From NCBI GenBank assembly GCA_046293075.1, contig JBKBPL010000020.1, positions 1 through 64,000 of the forward strand: DNA of 64,000 bases, read 5' to 3'. The DNA is from Ga0077530 sp046293075. GTDB lineage: Bacteria; Pseudomonadota; Alphaproteobacteria; Rhizobiales; Hyphomicrobiaceae. The notes beneath the pieces were generated by a model. It worked only from the letters and a program-made list of their open reading frames with translations. It searched no databases and had not been told where the DNA came from. Of the stretch, positions 51,203-58,204 are shown in pieces; the first letter of the stretch is position 1; each line of letters opens with the position of its first letter. The position numbers and the translations under genes were made by a program.

Positions 51203-51895
51203 CTAGCGTCGGATGCTGACGGTCGCGCGGGTAAAGCTCTCAACATAATCGAGGAGCCCGTCAGCGGCGGCCATGGCGCTTTCCCCGTCCCCATTGGCGA
51301 TGGCGCGCGCCTCGTCCGCATGGAGCCGCGCGCATTTCGGCAGGTCGGCCGCCTCCTTGTAGTGCAGGTACCAGAAACGCCGCGAATGGCCGTTGAGGAA
51401 GCGCATCGAGCGCGAGGCGTACTCGTTGTGGGCGGCTTGGGTCAGCAGCCCGTTCATCTCGCGGTCCAGCCGCATGAAGGCGATGTCGTCGTTGGCGGCG
51501 GCGGCGGCGCCCATGCCATCGGCGATGGCGAGGAAGCGCGCTCGCTCCGCGTCGGAAGCGCGCTCCGCGCCGGTGCGTGCCAGCAGGCGCTCAAGCTCGC
51601 GGCGGACCTCAAGGACAAGAAGTTGGCGCCGCGGGTCCGTGTCCGTGACGATGATCGCCTTGCGTGGCAGCACCAGCACGAGACCCTCGTGCGCCAAGCG
51701 TTGCAGGGCCTCCCGTACGGGGGTGCGGCCAATGCCGAGCTCGGTCGCGAGGGCCTGTTCGGAAAGAACGGCGCCGGGTGCAAGCTGCAGCGTGACGATC
51801 ATCTCCTCGAGCCGGATATACGCCTGCTCGGTAAGGGTTTCCGCTCTGGCTGCTGCAACTTGCTCGGACTTCGCCGTCGGCAATGCGCTCGTCAT
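51203..51895 (-). CDS. GntR-family (FCD domain) regulator
   Basis: A 230-residue regulator. The N-terminal winged helix has EQAYIRLEEMIVTLQLAPGAVLSEQALATELGIGRTPVREALQRLAHEGLVLVLPRKAIIV, the standard GntR pattern. The C-terminal helical FCD domain (residues about 95-220) binds carboxylate effectors through metal-coordinating Asp/His residues, including DREMNGLLTQAAHNEY. It could control the hydroxylase unit upstream, where a GntR-like palindrome is found at 53.03 kb; that link is inference. Confidence 0.9.
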   Translation of the reverse strand: MTSALPTAKSEQVAAARAETLTEQAYIRLEEMIVTLQLAPGAVLSEQALATELGIGRTPVREALQRLAHEGLVLVLPRKAIIVTDTDPRRQLLVLEVRRELERLLARTGAERASDAERARFLAIADGMGAAAAANDDIAFMRLDREMNGLLTQAAHNEYASRSMRFLNGHSRRFWYLHYKEAADLPKCARLHADEARAIANGDGESAMAAADGLLDYVESFTRATVSIRR

Positions 51896-52017
51896 GGCGT
51901 CAGCTCAGACCTCCCGCGCCCGATATCCCCGGTCCCTCACCAAGAATATGCCCGGCTTCGTGATAGAGCCAAGCACAACTCGCGGGGCGGCTACGCTGCG
52001 GGCCTGCGCTGGAAGCG

Positions 52018-52212
52018 TCACTGCTTCTTGGGCATATCGCCCTTCTTTACGCCGGCTTCGGGGAAGATCCACATCGCGACGACGGCGAACGCCGCAAAGC
52101 CGATGATGAACCACGCCGGCACTGCCTGGGCCACTGCCGCCTCCCAATAGGCGAAGGCCAGCGCGGCGAGCAACGTCACCACTGAAACGATCGCTTTGAC
52201 ATCGTTTGGCAT
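52018..52212 (-). CDS. Small two-helix membrane protein
   Basis: A 64-residue protein with hydrophobic segments VSVVTLLAALAFAYWEAAVA and WFIIGFAAFAVVAMWIF and a basic tail GVKKGDMPKKQ. It begins 19 bases after the hydroxylase stop on the same strand, so it is probably co-transcribed and may be an accessory subunit. The ribosome site is weak. I do not recognise the family. Confidence 0.6.
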   Translation of the reverse strand: MPNDVKAIVSVVTLLAALAFAYWEAAVAQAVPAWFIIGFAAFAVVAMWIFPEAGVKKGDMPKKQ

Positions 52213-52231
52213 GGCTTGGGCCGTCGCTTGC

Positions 52232-53002
52232 TCAGTAGTTGCCCATGACTGCCGCGGCCGCTTCGTCGGGCCGCTTCGGCGTTCCCCTCAGATCCTTCTT
52301 GAGGTGCGTCGTGTCATAGCCATTGAAGAGATGGCCGAGGAGGCCGCGCTTGAGGTCCGACGTTCCGAAGAGCCAGTCCGCAATCGGGAAGGTGAGGTTC
52401 ATGTTCACCTCCATCATCAGCCGCGCGTTGTGATGGGCGGTGTGATGGCGGCGCAGCGTATTGACGAACGGGCAGTTGCGCACGAACCAGTTCTCGTCGA
52501 CATGGCAGCAGAAGTGCATGAACTCATAGATGAGATACATGCCCGTCGTCGTGCACATGAAGAGCCAGCCGACGTTGGGTGAGAGCAGATGCCCGAGGAG
52601 CAGGCCGCCCGGGATCGACATCAGGATGAAAACCACGAGGGCGTACGGGGGAAAGACGGTGACGCGCCAGTCCTTGTGATCGCGGAAGCGCATTTCCTCG
52701 TCAGTGAAGAACTGGTGGTGGTTGAGCGTGTGTCGCTCGTAGACCGAGCGCAGGCCTTTGATGTTGATCGGCCTGTGCATGACGTACTTGTGCACGAACC
52801 ACTCGAAGATGTTCGTGAAGAGGAACGTAACCGGAATCGCAACCAGCTCGAGCCAAGTCGGCGCGTGGATGTGCTGGAGGTAGATGTAGAAGGCCGCAGC
52901 GCCCATCGCGTAGATGATCGCAATGTGCAGATAGCCGTCATAGAAGCCCATGATCCGGTTGCGGTACTGCGCCCGGAATTGTTTTTGGCGTTCCGTGATC
53001 AT
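52232..53002 (-). CDS. Fatty acid hydroxylase/sterol desaturase-family membrane enzyme
   Basis: A 256-residue membrane di-iron oxygenase if started at ATG 53002, preceded by GAGGAACG; a longer frame to 53131 would run through the operator-like palindrome and is not favoured. Histidine clusters typical of the family are HKYVMHR, ERHTLNHHQFF, EFMHFCCHVDENW and RRHHTAHHN. Helices are visible at LHIAIIYAMGAAAFYIYL, LVAIPVTFLFTNIFEW and YALVVFILMSIPGGLLLGHLL. It would use O2 to hydroxylate or desaturate a lipid. The substrate is unknown. Confidence 0.85.
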   Translation of the reverse strand: MITERQKQFRAQYRNRIMGFYDGYLHIAIIYAMGAAAFYIYLQHIHAPTWLELVAIPVTFLFTNIFEWFVHKYVMHRPINIKGLRSVYERHTLNHHQFFTDEEMRFRDHKDWRVTVFPPYALVVFILMSIPGGLLLGHLLSPNVGWLFMCTTTGMYLIYEFMHFCCHVDENWFVRNCPFVNTLRRHHTAHHNARLMMEVNMNLTFPIADWLFGTSDLKRGLLGHLFNGYDTTHLKKDLRGTPKRPDEAAAAVMGNY

Positions 53003-53026
53003 CGTTCCTCGCTCCGTCGCGATGTC

Positions 53027-53047
53027 GCACTGATATATCATCAGTGC
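53027..53047. promoter_or_regulatory. 21-base palindrome before the hydroxylase gene
   Basis: GCACTGAT-N5-ATCAGTGC is a perfect inverted repeat centred at 53037, 25 bases upstream of the hydroxylase start. It also holds TGATATATCA, a shorter perfect palindrome of the GntR-site kind. The GntR-family gene at 51203 is a candidate regulator. Confidence 0.65.
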
Positions 53048-53202
53048 ATCATCTTTGCCGTCAAGGTCAACCAGGGAACCCTCGGCGCTGCTACCTGGGA
53101 CCGAGGCAACAGTGGTGGCCTGCCGCAGCATGACAGCGCAAGGTGGGATCGACCACGGACATCATCCGCGAAGGCCGCCTGCGGGCACAAGGCGCCCTCT
53201 GA

Positions 53203-53757
53203 TCAGTTGGGCGTCGGGCTGTCCGTGGCGTCGGGGCCTAGCTCAGGGAGGTCGCGGGCACGGCGCACCCGCCCTTCGAACTGAGCCCCCTCGTGAACGC
53301 TCAGCGTCTGATGGTGAACATCACCTTCGACCTTGGCGCCGGCCTCGAGCAGAACCCTCGCGCCGCGTATCGTTCCCTGGATTGACCCGAACACGGTGAC
53401 AGTCCTTGCACTCACGCCGCCCCCGACCTTTCCGATGTGCCCGACAATGACTTCGGTGCCGAGGACATCGCCCTGGACAACGCCATCAACTCTGATTGGG
53501 CCCTTGGAAACGATGCGAACACCTTGCCCGAGGATCGTGAGATCCTTGCCAATGATCGACATGCCGCTCCTTGCCGCGTCGAGGGCTTGAGGCACCGGCG
53601 GACAAAACGGCCCTGCAGCATTAGGCGGCGACACTGATGATGGGGTCGGGCGGTTGGCGTCGGGCTCGGCAGCCGACAGCGGCAGCGGTTTCGACGTTTC
53701 CGCTTCCCAGGTTGCCGGGTCGACGTCGCGAGGGCCTTGGCCATTGGGGCGCAACAT
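53203..53757 (-). CDS. Bactofilin (polymer-forming cytoskeletal protein)
   Basis: A 184-residue protein with a Pro-rich N-terminal tail (residues 1-65) and a right-handed beta-helix core (about 66-160) of short hydrophobic repeats: SIIGKDLTILGQGVRI, GPIRVDGVVQGDVLGTEVIVGHIGKVGGGVSARTVTVFGSIQGTIRGARVLLEAGAKVEGDVHHQTLSV. This is the DUF583 pattern. Bactofilins polymerise without nucleotide and position cell-wall or polysaccharide enzymes. The nearby sugar-nucleotide genes agree with an envelope role. GGAG precedes the ATG. Confidence 0.9.
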   Translation of the reverse strand: MLRPNGQGPRDVDPATWEAETSKPLPLSAAEPDANRPTPSSVSPPNAAGPFCPPVPQALDAARSGMSIIGKDLTILGQGVRIVSKGPIRVDGVVQGDVLGTEVIVGHIGKVGGGVSARTVTVFGSIQGTIRGARVLLEAGAKVEGDVHHQTLSVHEGAQFEGRVRRARDLPELGPDATDSPTPN

Positions 53758-54097
53758 GGAAAAGCTCCGTCAAACCAAAATTGAACTATCGAAAATGCCT
53801 CCCCGCATCTGATCGTGCCAAAATCATCAATAACTTCGGTAGGTGCCTTGATCATAACAGTCAAGGTGTACTCGTAATCACTTATCAATCCGTCTGAAAT
53901 TCGATTGGAACACTCATTCAGGCGCCACCCAGCCGGCACGGCACAGGGGGCGTGCTCGGGCGGCGCCCACAGATGGCGCCAGATCAGCCAATTCTTGTCT
54001 TATTGTATTGCGGCGTCTGCAAAATTCGGGGGGATTGTTCAGCGGAGGTACGGTAGCTTGGTCGCCCCGGCATGAGCTAGGCTAACGGAGAGTGATC
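53758..54097. other. AT-richer intergenic region between bactofilin and UXS genes
   Basis: About 340 bases, distinctly AT-richer than its surroundings between 53770 and 53930, holding the divergent promoters. No gene is supported; the open frames lack ribosome sites and family features. No clear operator was identified. Confidence 0.5.
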
Positions 54098-55093
54098 TTG
54101 CAGGCGCGCGCTTCCGCACGAACTGACGGCAACCCCCAGTCCCGATCGTCCCGTAAGACAGTGCTGGTCACCGGCGGCGCCGGATTTCTCGGCTCGCACC
54201 TCTGCGATCGGCTGCTCGCCGATGGGCATGACGTCATCTGCCTCGACAATTTCTTTACGGGCACCAAGCAGAACATCGAGCATCTGCTCGCGCATCCGCG
54301 TTTCGAGCTGATGCGGCACGACATCACGTTCCCACTCTATGTCGAGGTCGACGAGATCTACAATCTCGCGTGCCCTGCCTCCCCGATCCACTATCAGCAC
54401 GACCCCGTACAGACCACGAAGACGAGCGTGCACGGCGCGATCAACATGCTGGGATTAGCAAAGCGCCTCAAGTGCCGAGTGTTCCAGGCATCGACGTCGG
54501 AAGTCTATGGGGACCCCTCAGTCCATCCTCAGAGCGAGGACTATTGGGGCAACGTGAACCCGATTGGGCCGCGGTCCTGCTACGATGAAGGCAAGCGCTG
54601 CGCCGAGACCCTGTTCTTCGACTACCATCGCCAGCATCGCATGGAGATCAAGGTGGCGCGGATCTTCAATACGTACGGGCCGCGCATGCACCCCAGCGAT
54701 GGCCGCGTCGTCTCGAATTTCATCGTCCAGGCGCTGCGCGGCGCGCCGATCACGATCTACGGGGACGGCAGCCAGACACGCTCATTCTGCTATGTCGACG
54801 ACCTGATCGAAGGTTTCGTCCGGCTTATGGAAAGCCCGGCGGAGGTCACGGGCCCCATCAACCTCGGCAATCCCGTAGAATTCTCGATCCGTGAGCTCGC
54901 CGAGCTCACGATTGAGATGACCGGCACGAAGTCGAAGCTGTCGTTCCTCGCGCTTCCGCAGGATGATCCCAAGCAGCGCCGCCCGGACATCTCGCGTGCC
55001 GAGCGGTTGCTCGACTGGCGGCCGACGGTGCCGCTGCGCGAGGGTTTGCGGCATACGATTGCCTACTTCGATCGGCTGTTGTCATCGTCTTAG
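54098..55093 (+). CDS. UDP-glucuronate decarboxylase-type (UXS) SDR enzyme
   Basis: A 331-residue extended SDR enzyme converting UDP-glucuronate to UDP-xylose. TTG at 54098 has GGAGAG seven bases upstream; GTG at 54092 overlaps that site. NAD binding: GGAGFLGSHLCDRL; catalytic Ser/Thr in ASTSEVYGDP and Tyr-xxx-Lys in CYDEGKR. The stretch HYQHDPVQTTKTSVHGAINMLGLAKRLKCRVFQASTSEVYG and the GPRMHPSDGRVVSNFIVQALRG region are UXS hallmarks. The epimerase gene downstream supplies a related sugar nucleotide. Confidence 0.9.
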   Translation: MQARASARTDGNPQSRSSRKTVLVTGGAGFLGSHLCDRLLADGHDVICLDNFFTGTKQNIEHLLAHPRFELMRHDITFPLYVEVDEIYNLACPASPIHYQHDPVQTTKTSVHGAINMLGLAKRLKCRVFQASTSEVYGDPSVHPQSEDYWGNVNPIGPRSCYDEGKRCAETLFFDYHRQHRMEIKVARIFNTYGPRMHPSDGRVVSNFIVQALRGAPITIYGDGSQTRSFCYVDDLIEGFVRLMESPAEVTGPINLGNPVEFSIRELAELTIEMTGTKSKLSFLALPQDDPKQRRPDISRAERLLDWRPTVPLREGLRHTIAYFDRLLSSS

Positions 55094-55307
55094 GAGGGGG
55101 CTGTGTCGGCAGCGGTCTCAGTCCAAGATCGGTACTGCGACGCCGCGAGCGGGGCTGCGTTTGCGCGGCGTCGCCTGTCCTTCAAGGATGCTGCGGGCTG
55201 TTCGGTCCGATCCCGCAGGGACCGCCCCGCCGCCTCACGCAGCAGAGCTCGATGTGGCGAGTGGCAGGGATATGTGCCGTCACTTCTTCATGTGATATCG
55301 TAAGTGC

Positions 55308-56330
55308 ATGAAAATCCTCGTTACTGGTGCGGCAGGATTCATCGGCTTCCATGTCGCGAAGCGCTTGCTTGAGCGCGGCGATACGGTCGTCGGTATCGAT
55401 TCGCTCAATGACTATTACGACCCGGCGCTTAAGGAGGCGCGGCTCGCGATCCTCGATCGGGCGGCGGGCGGCGCGAACAGTGCCTGGGCTTTCATCCGTG
55501 CCGATCTGGCTGATGCGGCCGCCGTCAATCGGTGCTTTGCCAGCCATCGCTTCGACCGTGTCATCCACCTGGCGGCGCAGGCGGGCGTCCGTCACAGCCT
55601 GACGCATCCGCACGATTACGTGCAGAGCAACCTTGTGGCGTTTGTGAACATCCTAGAGGCCTGCCGGCACTCAGGAACGCCACATCTCACCTATGCCTCG
55701 ACATCAAGTGTCTATGGCGCCAGTACGCGGATGCCGTTCTCCGAGCACGAGTGTGCGGATCATCCGCTCCAGCTCTATGCTGCGACCAAGCGTGCCAATG
55801 AGCTCATGGCGCACGCCTACAGCCACCTCTTCAGGTTACCGACGACGGGGCTTCGCTTCTTTACCGTCTACGGCCCCTGGGGGCGGCCGGACATGGCGCC
55901 GATCCTGTTCACGCGCGCGATCGACGAGGGGCGAGCGATCCAAGTCTACAACTTTGGCGATCACAGCCGCGACTTCACGTACATCGACGACGTGACCGAA
56001 GGCGTCATCCGCACGTCGGACCAGCCTGCGCAGCCGGCGCCGAACTGGAAGAGCGCCAATCCTGATCCCGCGACCTCGAATGCGCCGTTCCGCATCTACA
56101 ACATCGGCAACAGCGCACCGGTCCGGCTCGCGGATTTCATAGCGGCCATCGAGAGGGCGCTCGGCAAGACGGCCATCAGGGAGCTGCTCCCGCTCCAGCC
56201 CGGGGATGTGCCGGATACGTTTGCCGATGTTTCCGAGCTGACAAGGGCTGTCGGCTACGCACCGACGACCTCCCTGGCGGAGGGTGTCGCCAAATTGGTC
56301 GCCTGGTATCGGGCATACTATGGCCGCTGA
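55308..56330 (+). CDS. UDP-glucuronate 4-epimerase-type SDR enzyme
   Basis: A 340-residue extended SDR. NAD site GAAGFIGFHVAKRLLERGDTVVGIDSLNDYYDPALKEARL, a start shared by UDP-glucuronate/galacturonate 4-epimerases (LpsL/WbpP-like). Catalytic triad elements are ASTSSVYG and YAATKRANE, followed by FFTVYGPWGRPDMAPILFTRAI. It makes UDP-galacturonate for LPS or exopolysaccharide. About 210 bases after the UXS gene, same strand. Confidence 0.9.
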   Translation: MKILVTGAAGFIGFHVAKRLLERGDTVVGIDSLNDYYDPALKEARLAILDRAAGGANSAWAFIRADLADAAAVNRCFASHRFDRVIHLAAQAGVRHSLTHPHDYVQSNLVAFVNILEACRHSGTPHLTYASTSSVYGASTRMPFSEHECADHPLQLYAATKRANELMAHAYSHLFRLPTTGLRFFTVYGPWGRPDMAPILFTRAIDEGRAIQVYNFGDHSRDFTYIDDVTEGVIRTSDQPAQPAPNWKSANPDPATSNAPFRIYNIGNSAPVRLADFIAAIERALGKTAIRELLPLQPGDVPDTFADVSELTRAVGYAPTTSLAEGVAKLVAWYRAYYGR

Positions 56331-56474
56331 GCCCGCACTGGGCCTCGATCCCGCCGCCGCGGTCCGGTTCCTGCGCTCGCCCGTGCCAGGGGCGGATCCA
56401 AGATCGCCAACGCGATGTCGACGTCGCGCTGTGACGACGGACGCGCTGCAACCCTGAGGGGCTTGGCGTGAGGC

Positions 56475-57422
56475 CTATGCGGCTGGCCGCCCATAGTAGA
56501 GCATGGAAACATGCTCGGCCTCGGCGAAGAAAAGCCAGCGCTCGATGACGATGCCGATCGTTGCCGCGATGACGGCGAGGAGCGCTGCCGCCATGGCGAG
56601 CGGCGCGCTCGGCGCGATGGTGATGAGACACAGCGCCCCGGGCACCAGAAAGGCCAGCACGCGCACCATGCCCCGCAGCCTCATCGCGTGCTGACGCGCG
56701 ACGGCGTAGCCCATCTCGCGCATGACGAAGTTGGCCTGTGTGTGCGGCAGGTCGAGTACGCGAACCTGGCCGTGCTTGCCGAGGCCGGTGGCATCGCCGA
56801 TCGTCCAGGTCTTCTTTGCGGTGTCGATTGTCGCCCAGTAGCGCTGCTTCAAGAGGAGCGCGAGGCCGGCCAGTGCCGCTGAAATGAGCGAGAACCACGG
56901 AGCTTCCATGCCGAAAGCGTGGATATGTGCCAGCATGAGGAGGGCACCTGTCATCAGGGCGAGCAGGATGTACACCCAGGGCACCAGCGGCTGGTGCCAC
57001 TGCCGGACGGTCTTGAGCGAGGCATAGATCATGCCTGTGCAATAGACCGTCACGAGCGCCAGCGCCGCGGCCAGCAGACCGGAGAGCGCGAAGAGGCCGT
57101 CTGTGCGCTCGAGAAAGACCCAGCCGATGCCAAAGAGCCCGGCGGGCACGTATGCCGCGACCGCCGCGACCCCCTCCCGCGAGAGCCATGAGCTGCGCCA
57201 CTGCGTGAACGCGCGCCAGGCGCGCTCCGGGTGGCCGAGATGAAACGTTGACGAGAGCAGGCCGACGGTTATCAGTCCGAGCGAAAGGGCGAGACCCGTG
57301 AAGCCGAACCAGCGGTCGGCCGGCAGAACACCGAGCGCGGACAGTACCGCAAGCCAGACGAGCAGGCCGTAGCCGGCGCCGGACGCGGTGGTGAAGAGGA
57401 TGACCGAGTAGGCGGGATGCAT
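56475..57422 (-). CDS. soeC: SoeC-type membrane anchor (DmsC family)
   Basis: A 315-residue membrane protein with about eight helices of the DmsC family; TFHLGHPERAWRAFTQWRSSWLSREGV is the conserved signature. It would anchor SoeAB to the inner membrane and pass electrons to quinone. It is the last gene of the soeABC operon, 29 bases after soeB. The Soe assignment rests on the SoeA features and could instead be another DMSO-reductase-type complex. Confidence 0.85.
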   Translation of the reverse strand: MHPAYSVILFTTASGAGYGLLVWLAVLSALGVLPADRWFGFTGLALSLGLITVGLLSSTFHLGHPERAWRAFTQWRSSWLSREGVAAVAAYVPAGLFGIGWVFLERTDGLFALSGLLAAALALVTVYCTGMIYASLKTVRQWHQPLVPWVYILLALMTGALLMLAHIHAFGMEAPWFSLISAALAGLALLLKQRYWATIDTAKKTWTIGDATGLGKHGQVRVLDLPHTQANFVMREMGYAVARQHAMRLRGMVRVLAFLVPGALCLITIAPSAPLAMAAALLAVIAATIGIVIERWLFFAEAEHVSMLYYGRPAA

Positions 57423-57451
57423 CGACGATCCGTGCCGAAGGTGGGCGCGGT

Positions 57452-58204
57452 CTATCGCGAGAGGACGCGATCGACCCAGGAGAACAGGCTTTCGATCGCG
57501 GCCGTCGGGGCCGCGATGTCTTGTTTCTGAGGCGTGTTGTCCGCGGGCCCGCTGCGCGCGTCGCGCCGCGAACGCGGCGGCAGGTACTTGTTGACCGGCT
57601 TGTAGCCGAAGGCGCCCAGCAGATCGAAGCCGCCACGTTCGGCGACCAGCCGGGAAACCCTGCTGTCGGGGTCGCCGAGATCCCCGAAGTGGCGTGCGCC
57701 CGTCGGGCAGGCGCGCACGCAGGCCGGCACGCGATCCTCCGGCGCGAGATGCTCATTATAGATGCGATCGACGCAGAGCGTGCACTTCTTCATCACGCCA
57801 TGGCTTGGATCGTACTCTCGCGCGCCATAGGGGCACGCCCATGAGCAGAGCTTGCAGCCAATGCAAAGGTCCGGATCGACGAGGACAATGCCATCCTCGG
57901 CGCGCTTGAAGGACGCGCCGGTGGGGCAGACGGTGACGCAGTCGGGCGTCTCGCAGTGCAGGCAGGAGCGCGGGAAGTGGACGGTGCGGCTTTCCGTGCC
58001 GTCGCCGACCTCGTAGCCATGAATGCGGTTGAGCCAGGCGCCGTCCGGATCGGTGCCGTAGGGATCGATGTCCGAGAGGGGGGCCGAATATCCGCCCGTG
58101 TTCCACTCCTTGCAGCTCGTCGCGCAGCCATGGCAACCGACGCACGTATCAAGGTCGATGACGAGGCCGAGCTTGCGCTCGGTATGCGTTGGCAGGCAGG
58201 TCAT
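57452..58204 (-). CDS. soeB: SoeB-type iron-sulfur subunit
   Basis: A 250-residue DmsB-like ferredoxin with four 4Fe-4S motifs: CVGCHGCATSCKEWN, CLHCETPDCVTVCPTGAS, CIGCKLCSWACPYGAREYD, and CTLC with CVRACPTGARHFGD. It links the molybdenum subunit to the membrane anchor. There is no signal peptide, agreeing with a cytoplasmic complex. Its start overlaps the soeA stop by four bases. Confidence 0.88.
   Translation of the reverse strand: MTCLPTHTERKLGLVIDLDTCVGCHGCATSCKEWNTGGYSAPLSDIDPYGTDPDGAWLNRIHGYEVGDGTESRTVHFPRSCLHCETPDCVTVCPTGASFKRAEDGIVLVDPDLCIGCKLCSWACPYGAREYDPSHGVMKKCTLCVDRIYNEHLAPEDRVPACVRACPTGARHFGDLGDPDSRVSRLVAERGGFDLLGAFGYKPVNKYLPPRSRRDARSGPADNTPQKQDIAAPTAAIESLFSWVDRVLSR

Noticed and set aside
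50414..52150. 578-codon open frame on the + strand
   Set aside because: It runs antisense across tetR, an intergenic gap and the GntR gene. Those two genes have clear helix-turn-helix motifs and starts.
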